Below are positions 1 through 9,096 of a DNA stretch of 64,000 nt, in pieces. The translations under genes were made by a program, and so were the position numbers. The notes beneath the pieces were generated by a model. That model did no database searches. It was not told where the DNA came from and saw only the letters and a list, made by a program, of their open reading frames with translations. How positions within the stretch are numbered: position 1 is the stretch's first letter; each line of letters opens with the position of its first letter. This DNA comes from Adiantum capillus-veneris (Eukaryota > Streptophyta > Polypodiopsida > Polypodiales > Pteridaceae), in the NCBI GenBank assembly GCA_014529385.2, contig CM043960.1, positions 79,271,832-79,335,831 on the forward strand. Direction: 5' to 3'.

Positions 1-177
1 TATGTCAGGAAGATTGGCCAGATGGATACTGCTCTTGCAAGAATTTGAATATGTGTTATACATACTCCTGGGAGACTTCATGTCTTGGCTGACTATCTCA
101 GTAAATTAGAAACAGGTGAGGTTGATTCTTCAGGAGTACTTGATCAATTACCTGATGCAGCGTTGTTTTTAGTTTAG
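1..177 (+). pseudogene. Ty3/gypsy RNase H C-terminal tail (partial, frameshifted)
   Basis: The first bases translate to the typical end of a gypsy RNase H: GRLARWILLLQEFEYV in one frame. After a frameshift comes HTPGRLHVLADYLSKLETGE, the usual 'HxPGxxNxxADxLS' region that closes RNase H ahead of integrase. The element starts left of the window, so gag, protease and reverse transcriptase are not seen. It runs directly into the integrase region that follows, on the same strand. The frameshift near position 66 and the stop near 175 show that this copy is dead. Confidence 0.7.
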
Positions 178-1631
178 GTGACTAACCAATCAAGGGATTG
201 GTATGATAACATGTTTCAGTTTTTTACAGAAGGCGTGTTACCTGAAACAATGACCAAAGATCACAGGAAGAGAATGGCATTGAGGAGTAAACCATTTACA
301 GTTATTGCAGGACTCTTATATAAGAGAGGAATTCATCAGGTGATAAGGAGATGTGTCCCTCAGTTTGAGCAGAAAGCAATACTAGCAGAGGCTCATGCAA
401 GTAATGCAGGAGAACATTTTTCAGGAGCAGTAACTGCAAGAAAAATATTCCAAATAGGACTTTGGTGGCCAACAGTAATTAAAGATTCTCAGGATTTTAG
501 TAAGAACTATTTGTTGTGCCAAAGAGATGGCAAGCCACTGAATGTGGATAGAAATGCCATTGCAACCTATTTTGCCTTTGAAACCATTCCAAAAGTGGGG
601 ATTGGGTTTTGTTGGTCCAATCAAACCACGTGCAAGGTTGCAATTAACTATTGTACAAAGTGGGTAGAAGCAGTGGCTTTAAGAGATAATAAAGCAAAAA
701 GTGTAGCCAAATTTTTATACAAAAACATTATGACCAAGTATGGTTGTCCCATTGATCTAGTTTCTGATCAGGGTAGACATTTTATCAACAAGTTTATCAA
801 TAAAGTGACTGAATTGCATATGATATTGCATAAGAATCAACAGTGTACTATCCCCAAGCCAATGGATAAGCAGAAAGTACCAACTAAGATTTTGGTCAGG
901 ATTATCAAGAAGCTGGTCAATCAAAATAGGACAGACTGGGATGAGAAATTGGACTCAGCACTATGGGCTTTCAGGACAACATATAAAGTGAGTACTAGCA
1001 TGACACCATTTAAGCTGGTGTATGGGTTAGAAGCAATGGTGCCCATGGAATTTATAGTGCCAAGCCTCAAGGTTGTACTTCAAGAAAAATTATCCCCTGA
1101 AGAGTCAGTCAGTAGCAGGAAGGAGGCTTTACTGAGGTTGGAAGAGGACAGAATACATAGCCAGTATATTGCAAAGATTATTCAACAAAGAAGACAAGCT
1201 TGGATTAGCACAAATATCAAGTTCAAAATTTTTTCTCCAGGTGTTGGGTGTTGGTCTATAACAGCAAATTGGGATTGAGGCCAGGTAAACTCAAACTCAG
1301 GTATGTGGGGCCATTTCAAATAGTCATGCCAGTGGGACCACATACTTTCATAATGTCTAATCAAGAAGGTAAAATAATTGAGAAGCCAATTAATGGATTC
1401 CGACTCAAACCATTTTTTGGACAAATCCTCGAGAATCAAGGGGGACATCCTATCAATGATAAATTTGGGATAGTGATTGCATGCGAAGGCGTAACGCGTA
1501 ATCACCACCTTGTGTACAACAAGCCTTTGCGTTTTATGAAGGGGGTGAACATGTTGATACTCCATAATTCGTCTATGATTGCTGGTCCGGATACAAGAGA
1601 AGAGGACAAAGTTACACCTACACTAATGTGA
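178..1631 (+). pseudogene. Ty3/gypsy integrase, catalytically dead
   Basis: Integrase inserts retrotransposon cDNA into the host chromosome. An HHCC-like region is visible (EAHASNAGEHFSG, then LLCQRDGK with the second Cys lost). The core has AINYCTKWVEA, where the family has Asp-Tyr-x-Thr-Lys-Trp, so the first catalytic Asp is Asn. The second Asp is kept in LVSDQGRHF. The position of the catalytic Glu reads KPMDKQKVPTKIL and has no Glu. WAFRTTYK and MTPFKLVYGLEAM follow. A frameshift near 1250-1278 moves the C-terminal domain (YNSKLGLRPGKLKLRYVGPF, then NGFRLKPFF) into the next frame, up to about 1430. The rest to 1631 is unassigned. The gypsy assignment is firm; the lineage is less clear, but this integrase resembles the one at 35.1-36.1 kb. 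Confidence 0.85.
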
Positions 1632-1715
1632 TCTGCAAGGAAGACTCGCTATCAAGGTCCAATGGTGCCAGACCTGAGTGCCAATGATTAGCAGGAAACG
1701 GTTACTCCTACCCGC

Positions 1716-1923
1716 ATGGTACAACCTGTAAGGGAGGAACTATTTTTTTATTACACTTTTCTCGACTTACGGTATGATTTAGAGCAACACGAACCAAATA
1801 CTGCATGGCTTAATAGTATTGGCTTGCTTGATTTTTCAAGATTGCCTTGGGCAAGTTGGAGAGATCACCAGATGGCCTTAGTCTACCTGAAGCACCTGCA
1901 GATAAATGATGGACAGGTGTTCA
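1716..1923 (+). pseudogene. 5' part of a 3' accessory ORF of the gypsy element, split by the copia insertion
   Basis: An open frame downstream of integrase on the sense strand (…LEQHEPNTAWLNSIGLLDFS… LKHLQINDGQVF) is cut at 1923 by the copia LTR. If the copia element and one copy of the 5-bp target duplication are removed, the frame continues without a stop from 7443 (KQEYLTEESGAKVFDLSTA…) to a stop at 7613. This shows that the two flanks were one sequence before insertion. I do not recognise the protein family. Its place after integrase and before a 3' LTR is where some plant gypsy elements carry an extra (env-like or unknown) ORF. The proposed start at 1716 is only the first ATG of the open frame. 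Confidence 0.5.
1919..1923. repeat. Target-site duplication GTTCA (left copy)
   Basis: The five bases immediately left of the copia LTR are GTTCA. The same five follow the right LTR at 7438-7442. A perfect 5-bp duplication is the normal footprint of LTR-retrotransposon integrase and fixes the element ends at 1924 and 7437. Confidence 0.95.
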
Positions 1924-2675
1924 TGTTAGGAAATAAGACGTAGCTAAATAGATAATTGAGTAGATTACTTAATGGAGAGAGACATATTTATATACACGAG
2001 ATTATAGAGTAGAGAGAGAGAGAGAGTACACACGATATACGTGGTTCACCCAATGTGGGCTACGTCCACGGGAAAGCAACCACTCAATGGCTTTAGTACT
2101 TCAAAACAAGAAGTAGTTTACAAAGGGATTATACCCTTAATGGAGCTCCCACCTTGCTTCACTCTCACCACCTCACACTCACCTTGTTGCATCAACTTCA
2201 CACTCTGAAATGTGTGTAGAAATGGCCTCCTTTTATAGGCCAAAAGGGCTGCCCTCTCTTATGAGAGACAGCCATGTGTAGCTGCCCTTGTGCGAATAAG
2301 TCCAAATCGGACCCTCCAATCTGCACATGTGTGGCCGCCCTTGAGAAGACAAGTCCACTTTTGAATTCGGCCACCGGCCACCGGCCATTGACTTCCGACC
2401 ACCGGCCAACCGACCGGTTGTTTTCCGACCACTTTTCGGCCGCCGTCCGGCCATAATATTCCGGCGAAAAAGAATATTCCGGTGAAAAAAAAAGTCTCGG
2501 GGGCCTCCGCCCCCGAGGCCTTTAAAGTTGCCCCTGATTCTTGTCCGTGAAAATTTTGGTTTCCGGTGAGTGATTTTCCTTCACGCACGATGGCTTCTCC
2601 TCATAATGGGGGCCTTACAAATGTGCGCTTTTACCACAAAAAATTACAAGGGTAAATCAGGCTCCATACTTAACA
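1924..2675 (-). repeat. Copia 3' LTR
   Basis: This 752-bp terminal repeat begins TGTTAGG and ends CTTAACA on the + strand, so it has TG…CA ends. It pairs with 6688-7437. It contains a short (GA)n tract near 2012-2027, a minus-strand TATA-like CCTATAAAAGG near 2228-2238, and a GC-rich stretch of repeated CCGGCCA-type words near 2370-2450. The GGGGGCCTCCGCCCCCGAGGCC segment near 2500 can fold back on itself. Confidence 0.95.
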
Positions 2676-2686
2676 ATCTCCCAGTT
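2676..2686 (-). other. Copia polypurine tract
   Basis: On the minus strand the bases just before the 3' LTR read AACTGGGAGAT|TGTTAAG. This is the usual copia polypurine tract, the primer for plus-strand DNA synthesis. Confidence 0.85.
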
Positions 2687-2735
2687 GGAGACTAATCTCC
2701 AAACCAAACCTGTGACTGCTTTTCATTCTGGCTTC

Positions 2736-5700
2736 TTATCCTTGAATGCCGATTGAAGATGAGCAAAAGCTCAACTTCTCCTTGTTGACCACCTTTGTAA
2801 ACATGTCTGCAGGATTTTCACTTGTATGCACCTTTCCTAGTAGTTGTCCCTCTTCCAAAAGAGTGCGTATGAAGTGATATCTCACCTCAATGTGCTTTGT
2901 CCTTGAATGAAAGCCTGAGTTCTTCGCAAGATGGATAGCGCTTTGGCTATCACTGTACAAGACACAATTGTCTTGTTTGAATCCAAGCTCTTCTAAGAAT
3001 CTGTGAAGCCACAGAATTTCTTTGCTTGCCTCCGTCATTGCTACATACTCTGCTTCCGTGGTAGAAAGTGAAACCACTTTCTGCAGCTTTGAAGCCCAGC
3101 TTACTGCTGTGCCTTTAACCGTGAACACATAGCCAGTAGTGCTCCTTCGAGTATCTTTGTCACCTGCCATATCTGCATCAGCATACCCTTCTAGAAAAAT
3201 ATCAGTTCCTCCAAAATACAAAGCATTTGTTGTTGTCCCTTTTAGATACCTAAGTATCCACTTCACAGCTTGCCAATGCTCTTTACCTGGGTTGTCCATG
3301 AACCTACTCACAACTCCCACTGCATGTGCAATGTCTGGCCTTGTCCAGACCATAGCATACATTAGAGAACCTACCGCTGCAGCATATGGAACTTTAGACA
3401 TATAGGCTATCTCCTCTTGTGTCTTTGGACACATATCCTTCGTTAGTTTAAAATGACCAGCCAAAGGTGTAGAAACTGGTTTTGCATTTTGCATTGCAAA
3501 CCTTTCTAGTACCTTCTTGATGTAATCTTCTTGAGATATCTTTATTGTCTTCTTCGTCCTGTCCCTTGATATTTTCATACCAAGTATCCTCTTTGCAGCA
3601 CCTAAATCTTTCATTGAAAAAGATTTGGACAGCTCCTCTTTTAGGTCTTTGATGTCCTGCATGTTAGCACTTGCAATCAACATGTCATCAACATACAACA
3701 TTAGGATGATGAATTTCCCATCTCCCAAATTCTCCGTGTAGACGCAGTGATCCGAGTTGCATCTTGTGAATCCATGATCCAACATCCATCGATCAAACTT
3801 CAAGTACCATTGTCTTGATGCTTGCCTTAAACCATACAAGCTCTTCTTTAATCTGCAAACCATTTTCTCCTTACCTTTTACTTCATACCCCTTTGGTTGA
3901 AGCATGTAGATTTCCTCCTCTAAGTCACCGTGAGGGAATGCCGTATTTACATCCATTTGCTCGAGATTTAGATCATGAGCAGCCACAAGGCTTAAGACAA
4001 GCCTAATTGAGTTCATTTTTACAACAGGAGAAAATATTTCATTGAAGTCAATACCTTTCTTTTGAGAAAAACCTTTTACCACAAGCCTAGACTTGTACCT
4101 TTTCTTCCCACCTTCTTCTTCCTTTAGCTTGTACACCCATTTGTTTTGAAGTGCCCGCTTACCTTTAGGCAACTCAACCAACTCCCATGTTTGGTTACGA
4201 TGTAGTGAGTCCATCTCCACTTGCATGCTCTTCGTCCATTCTTCTTTGGATTCATGTTGCATAGCTTCTTCATATGATTCCGGCTCTCCAGAATCTGAGA
4301 TCAAGAGATGGTTGAAGGAAGGAACAAACCTTTCTGGAGGTCTACTTGCTCTTGTAGATCTTCGGGGAATAGGTTGAGGCTCCTCATTTGGTTGACGTTG
4401 TTGCACATTGTCACCGTTTGCAGTCCTTGAGTCTTCACCGTCCTCAAGCTCCATGTACTCATCACCTGTTTCTTTTGTTTGTTTTCTTTCCAAGTAATCT
4501 TTGTACATATTTTGTTCGTTAAAAATTACATCCCTACTCCTTAAGATTTTACCATCTTCAGGATTCCATAGGCGATACCCAAAGTCTCCTTCTCCATAGC
4601 CAATGAAGAAAAACTTTTTGGACTTTGCATCTAACTTTGATCTTAGGCTTCTATCTATGTGCATGAAAGCCTCACACCCAAACACTTTGAGAAATGCATA
4701 ATTCACCGGTTTACCTGTCCATGCCTCTTCTGGAACTCCCCCATCCAATGCCGTTGAGGGTGAACGATTGATTAAGTACACAGACGTACTTACAGCTTCC
4801 GCCCAAAGCTCAAGCGGTAGGCCTGCATGTAGCCGCATGCTTCGTGCTCGTTCCATGATTGTCCTGTTCATCCTTTCCGAAATCCCATTTTGTTGAGGTG
4901 TCCTTGGGGTTGTCCTTTGCCTCCGAATGCCATTGCTAGCACAAAAGCTTTCAAAAGCTTGGCTGCAATATTCGCCTCCATTGTCGGATCTGAGGCATTT
5001 AACCTTGGTACCTGTTTCATTCTCCACAAAGGCTTTCCACCTTTGAAATATGGAAAATACATCGGATTTATTCTTCATGACATAAACCCATGTTTTTCTA
5101 GTCGCATCGTCTATGAATGTTACATAGTACAATGAGCCACCAAGTGATGGTGTACTTGCAGGACCCCAAACATCAAAATGAACCAACTCAAGTTTTTTAT
5201 TTTTTCTTTCATTTCCTGATTTTTGAAATTTTACCCTCTTTTGTTTACCATAAACACAATCTTCACAGAACTCTAAGTCCACTTCTTTCAAACCTGGTAG
5301 AAGCTTCTTTGTTTGAAGGATTTGCATTCCTTTGGAACTCATATGCCCAAGTCGGTAGTGCCACACCGCACTGTCAACTTCTGTAGTTGCTGCACAAGCT
5401 AAAGGTTGCGTGCTAACAGTACACAAGTAAAGTGTACCGACTTTTTCACCCTTGGCAACCACCAAAGATCCCTTTGAGATCTTCCACCGTTTGTTTCCGA
5501 ATGCAATGGTGTGACCTTCATCGTCCAATTGTCCTGTAGAGATCAAATTTTTGCGAAGAGAAGGAACATGTCTAACATCTTTAAGCTTCCATTCATTTCC
5601 GTTAGCAGTTTTGACAGAAACTGTACCTTTGCCGACAATCTCACAAGCTTCATCATCTCCCGAGTATACATACCCAAAATTACCTTTGGTGTAGTCTTGG

Positions 5701-6623
5701 AAATGTTGCTTGTGTGATGTCGCATGGAATGAAGCCCCGGAATCTACTATCCAGGAATTAGACACATTGTCTAATGAGAGAATTAGAGCATCTTGCTCTA
5801 CTTTACCTGCCACATTGGCCTCCGATGTTGACTTGTTGTCTTGAGACTCTGTCTCCTTCTTCTTCTTGGACCAGCAATCCTTCTTGACGTGGCCCTTCTT
5901 GCCGCAGTTCCAACATTCAAGAACTGACTTTGTGCGTGACTTGCTCCGCCTTGAGCGATCACGACCCTTTTGGTTTTTGAACCTCTCCTTAAGCCTTCCT
6001 CTTGTTTCCACTGATAGTGCAGCACTTGATGATTCTCCTGTGCTTCTCCTTCGCATTTCCTCGCTTAGGAGAACACCCACAACATCATCAAACTTAGGAG
6101 TATTTGTGCCAGAGATAGAATTACTTACAGCCATCACAAGGCTGTCCCAACTATCCGGTAGAGATGATAGTATAAGGAGAGCTCGCACTTCGTCATCGAA
6201 ATTGATTTTCACTGATCGAAGTTGACTTATGTTTGTGTTAAAGTCATTTAGGTGTTCTGCAACTGAACCATTCTCTGCCATCTTTAGATTGAACAAGCGC
6301 TTCATAAGAAATACCTTATTGGATGCCGATGGTTTCTCGTAGAAGTCGTCAAGTGACTTCCTCAAGTCCTCCGTGGTCTTCATCTCCGAAACATTGAAGG
6401 CCACCGTTGACGCCAAGCTTAACCGGATTGTTCCCAGTGCCTTTCGATCAAGGACAATCCATGCTTCATCTGCCATTGTTGCGGGCTTCTTCGCAAGACC
6501 GCCTAGTGGCAAATAGAGGTCCTTCTGGTAGAGATAGTCTTCAATCTGCATCTTCCAATGTTGGTAGTTTTTGCTATTGAACTTCTCAATCTTGAGCTTC
6601 CCTTCCTCCGCCATAACTCCCAC
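2736..6623 (-). CDS. Copia gag-pol polyprotein, 1295 aa, intact
   Basis: A single uninterrupted ORF encodes all functions for copying and integration. The gag region (about residues 10-190, UBN2-type) begins KIEKFNSKNYQHWKMQIEDY. A zinc knuckle CWNCGKKGHVKKDC is at 237-250 (CX2CX4HX4C). The aspartic protease has WIVDSGAS with Asp294. Integrase has HYRLGHMSSKGM and CEDC for zinc binding, and a complete D484-D547-E583 triad with the expected 35-residue spacing. Reverse transcriptase carries YVDD at 977-980. RNase H lies near 1145-1250 (ADADMAGD, TEAEY, SDSQSA). The C-terminus is the usual ENPADMFTK type. No stop or frameshift interrupts it. DVNTAFPHGD has Pro where most family members have Leu, a possible mild defect. 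The leader between PBS and ATG is only about 50 bp. It is the one clearly intact retroelement ORF in the window. Confidence 0.97.
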   Translation of the reverse strand: MGVMAEEGKLKIEKFNSKNYQHWKMQIEDYLYQKDLYLPLGGLAKKPATMADEAWIVLDRKALGTIRLSLASTVAFNVSEMKTTEDLRKSLDDFYEKPSASNKVFLMKRLFNLKMAENGSVAEHLNDFNTNISQLRSVKINFDDEVRALLILSSLPDSWDSLVMAVSNSISGTNTPKFDDVVGVLLSEEMRRRSTGESSSAALSVETRGRLKERFKNQKGRDRSRRSKSRTKSVLECWNCGKKGHVKKDCWSKKKKETESQDNKSTSEANVAGKVEQDALILSLDNVSNSWIVDSGASFHATSHKQHFQDYTKGNFGYVYSGDDEACEIVGKGTVSVKTANGNEWKLKDVRHVPSLRKNLISTGQLDDEGHTIAFGNKRWKISKGSLVVAKGEKVGTLYLCTVSTQPLACAATTEVDSAVWHYRLGHMSSKGMQILQTKKLLPGLKEVDLEFCEDCVYGKQKRVKFQKSGNERKNKKLELVHFDVWGPASTPSLGGSLYYVTFIDDATRKTWVYVMKNKSDVFSIFQRWKAFVENETGTKVKCLRSDNGGEYCSQAFESFCASNGIRRQRTTPRTPQQNGISERMNRTIMERARSMRLHAGLPLELWAEAVSTSVYLINRSPSTALDGGVPEEAWTGKPVNYAFLKVFGCEAFMHIDRSLRSKLDAKSKKFFFIGYGEGDFGYRLWNPEDGKILRSRDVIFNEQNMYKDYLERKQTKETGDEYMELEDGEDSRTANGDNVQQRQPNEEPQPIPRRSTRASRPPERFVPSFNHLLISDSGEPESYEEAMQHESKEEWTKSMQVEMDSLHRNQTWELVELPKGKRALQNKWVYKLKEEEGGKKRYKSRLVVKGFSQKKGIDFNEIFSPVVKMNSIRLVLSLVAAHDLNLEQMDVNTAFPHGDLEEEIYMLQPKGYEVKGKEKMVCRLKKSLYGLRQASRQWYLKFDRWMLDHGFTRCNSDHCVYTENLGDGKFIILMLYVDDMLIASANMQDIKDLKEELSKSFSMKDLGAAKRILGMKISRDRTKKTIKISQEDYIKKVLERFAMQNAKPVSTPLAGHFKLTKDMCPKTQEEIAYMSKVPYAAAVGSLMYAMVWTRPDIAHAVGVVSRFMDNPGKEHWQAVKWILRYLKGTTTNALYFGGTDIFLEGYADADMAGDKDTRRSTTGYVFTVKGTAVSWASKLQKVVSLSTTEAEYVAMTEASKEILWLHRFLEELGFKQDNCVLYSDSQSAIHLAKNSGFHSRTKHIEVRYHFIRTLLEEGQLLGKVHTSENPADMFTKVVNKEKLSFCSSSIGIQG

Positions 6624-6670
6624 TCAATTCAAGGAATCCTTTCCTTGAGATAATTTAGCTACGAGCAAAC

Positions 6671-6685
6671 CTTGCTCTGATACCA
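6671..6685 (-). other. Copia primer-binding site (tRNA-iMet)
   Basis: On the minus strand TGGTATCAGAGCAAG lies two bases after the 5' LTR end (…CCTAACA-AC-TGGTATC). TGGTATCAGAGC is complementary to the 3' end of plant initiator tRNA-Met, the standard primer for this class. Confidence 0.95.
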
Positions 6686-6687
6686 GT

Positions 6688-7437
6688 TGTTAGGAAATAA
6701 GACGTAGCTAAATAGATAATTGAGTAGATTACTTAATGGAGAGAGACAGATTTATATACACGAGATTATAGAGTAGAGAGAGAGAGAGAGTACACACGAT
6801 ATACGTGGTTCACCCAATGTGGGCTACGTCCACGGGAAAGCAGCCACTCAATGGCTTTAGTACTTCAAAACAAGAAGTAGTTTACAAAGGGATTATATCC
6901 TTAATGGAGCTCCCGCCTTGCTTCACTCTCACCACCTCACACTCACCTTGTTGGATCAACTTCACACTCTGAAATGTGTGTAGAAATGGCCTCCTTTTAT
7001 AGGCCAAAAGGGCTGCCCTCTCTTATGAGAGACAGCCATCTGTAGCCGCCCTTGTGCGAATAAGTCCAAATCGGACCCTCCAATCCGCCCATGTGTGGCC
7101 GCCCTTGAGAAGACAAGTCCGCTTTTGAATTCGGCCACCAGCCACCGGCCATTGACTTCCAACCACCGGCCAACCGACCGGTTGTTTTCCGACCACTTTC
7201 CGGCCGCCGTCCGGCCATAATATTCCGGCGAAAAAGAATATTCCAGTGAAAAAAAGTCTCGGGCACCTCCACCCCCGAGGCCTTTAAAGTTGCCCCTGAT
7301 TCTTGTCCGTGAAAATTTTGGTTTCCGGTGAGTGATTTTCCTTCACGCACGATGGCTTCTCCTCATAATGGGGGCCTTACAAATGTGCGCTTTTACCACA
7401 AAAAATTACAAGGGTAAATCAGGCTCCATACTTAACA
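6688..7437 (-). repeat. Copia 5' LTR
   Basis: This is the 750-bp partner of 1924-2675, with TG…CA ends. On the minus strand it precedes the PBS and should hold the element promoter. Its differences from the 3' LTR are mostly transitions, including several G/A and C/T pairs between 7030 and 7280. Confidence 0.95.
6993..7003 (-). promoter_or_regulatory. Candidate TATA box in the copia 5' LTR
   Basis: The minus strand reads CCTATAAAAGG here. It is the only strong TATA-like word in the LTR, placed inside U3 upstream of the leader. The start of transcription is inferred, not seen. Confidence 0.45.
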
Positions 7438-7442
7438 GTTCA
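7438..7442. repeat. Target-site duplication GTTCA (right copy)
   Basis: GTTCA directly follows the right LTR and matches 1919-1923 exactly. Confidence 0.95.
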
Positions 7443-9096
7443 AACAAGAGTACTTGACTGAAGAGTCAGGTGCCAAGGTGTTTGATCTTTCTACTGCAAA
7501 TGACAATGAAGTCAGAAAGGCAACTAAGAAGGATATGACCAAGGCCTTTGGTCAATCTCAGGGGGAAAGGAATTATTATCAATTGTCAGGCATGAAGAAT
7601 TTAGTCAAATTATAGCAATGGAGGTGGTTTATAGAGAGAGTCTTTTTGCTATGAAATCAAAATACATTAGTAGGAAAAACTATGGCATTTTGTTGGCACC
7701 TGAGAGTGGTAGACAAATGGGATGGGCCAATATCATATTTGATAGAATCAAGTTTGATATGTATACAAAGCAGAGAAGGAAGGACATGACTACTAAAGTT
7801 GGGCCTTATCTAGCTGCTATCTTTCAGTATGTCAATAACAAAAGTATTCTGCAGGGGAGACTCTCTCAAATTCCCGCACAGATGATTGAAGATGCAAGAT
7901 ATACAATGAGAAGGGAGAAAAGACAAAAACTGCAATTTGATCATAGGTCTTTGCAAATGACTACATATGTTCAAGATCTTTTATCTGCAGGTTATCAAAA
8001 CATGAGTCTTTGGATGAAGTGAAGGATATAATGGATAAAGAGTTTGGAGACTTGTTTACTGACACTTCAGTGCATTTGATTGACAAACTTGTTAAGTCTA
8101 CAGCTGCTAAAAGAGGTTCCAAGATCAAAAATTAAAGGACAAACTGGCAGGGGAGGAACCTGTAACAATGTTTGGGGATCCAATTCTGGAGAGGCCTACA
8201 ATTTCTAAGGCTCATTTTTTTACCGTGTCATTGAATGAAGTGCAAACTGCACTAAAACTGGTTAAAGAATATGTTGAGCAGCAATCTCTAGACCTTACCT
8301 TCTTGAGTAGAGAGAATGATGGTCTGAATACTGACTGAAACATATTAAAGAAGGAGCTGTAAAGGACAAAAGGGCATAGACTGGAATAGAACTTTTGGAC
8401 AAGAAGGTTCAGGAATTGACTAGGAGTCAGGAACTCATGCAACATGAGTTGGACTCTTATAAACAGGTGGTGTCATTCAGGAAAAAAACTTCATTCAAAA
8501 TTTCTCAATGGAAGGAGGAGTGGTTTCAGGTACTGCAATCACAGTTAACTAAAATGTCTATTGTCAATGCTACCTTGGAAAGTAGCAATAGGGTGTTGTT
8601 AAGGAGGGTTGCAGCTTGCAAGAAAGTTGAAGAAAAGGTTAGAGACATGTTTGATGAAGAGCTACATGTAGATGGTTGGTATGTCAGCTCAGGGGATATA
8701 GACAAAATAAAAAATGAAGTCATGGAATGTATGAAAGGGGTGTGGGAACAGATCAAGATCAAAATGTATGATGTTGTAAGTAAACCTTATCAAGCTTTTG
8801 AAGAGGAGGAGACAAAGGAGGAAATTATGATCTTGTAGAGACAGTATGCTGAGTTAAAGGAGCAGTATGCACAGTTGTAGCAACAGGTACAAATGGATGT
8901 GCAAATGGATACTGCAATAGGTGATAAAATTCAGACTATAGTTGAAGTTGAAGTTCAACTTACAGTTCAAGATGAAGTTCATGGTGCAGTTTTAGTTGGA
9001 GCTAAACACATTACATTGATGGAAGTTGGAGATGATGTGGATACACAGTCAGGAGGAATAACTCAAACTGAAGATACAGGTGTTCAGGAGCAATAA
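7443..9096 (+). pseudogene. 3' accessory ORF of the gypsy element, continuation (unknown family)
   Basis: After the copia insertion the older element resumes. Coding-like sequence runs for about 1.65 kb, broken by stops and shifts at about 7613, 8022, 8130, 8340 and 8838, and ends at 9096. Readable blocks include YRESLFAMKSKYISRKNYG, KAHFFTVSLNEVQTALKLV, and a long heptad-like charged stretch (8395-8838, KKVQELTRSQELMQHELDSY) that looks like coiled coil. The last block (8893-9096) is acidic, rich in Val, Thr and Gln. Together with 1716-1923 this would have been a protein of roughly 600 or more residues, in sense behind pol. I do not recognise it. It may be a structural or env-position protein, or captured host sequence. 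Confidence 0.5.

Larger units (their letters stand above)
1924..7437 (-). mobile_element. Complete Ty1/copia LTR retrotransposon, apparently coding-competent
   Basis: All structural parts are present on the minus strand: 5' LTR (6688-7437), tRNA-iMet primer site, a single uninterrupted gag-pol ORF (2736-6623), polypurine tract, 3' LTR (1924-2675) and a 5-bp target duplication. By hand count the LTRs differ by about 17 substitutions plus one 2-bp indel over 750 bp (about 2.3%), so insertion is recent compared with every other element here. It sits inside the 3' ORF region of an older gypsy element. The sequence resembles the Tork/Tnt1 side of copia (single ORF, iMet primer, short untranslated leader); this lineage call is by eye. 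Transcription status is unknown. Confidence 0.96.

Noticed and set aside
2259-2588. Open frames in the copia LTRs (also 6962-7350)
   Set aside because: They read GC-rich LTR sequence and occur in both LTRs only because the LTRs are copies.
3139-6225. Plus-strand open frames inside the copia element
   Set aside because: They are antisense to the intact minus-strand polyprotein and show no domain of their own.
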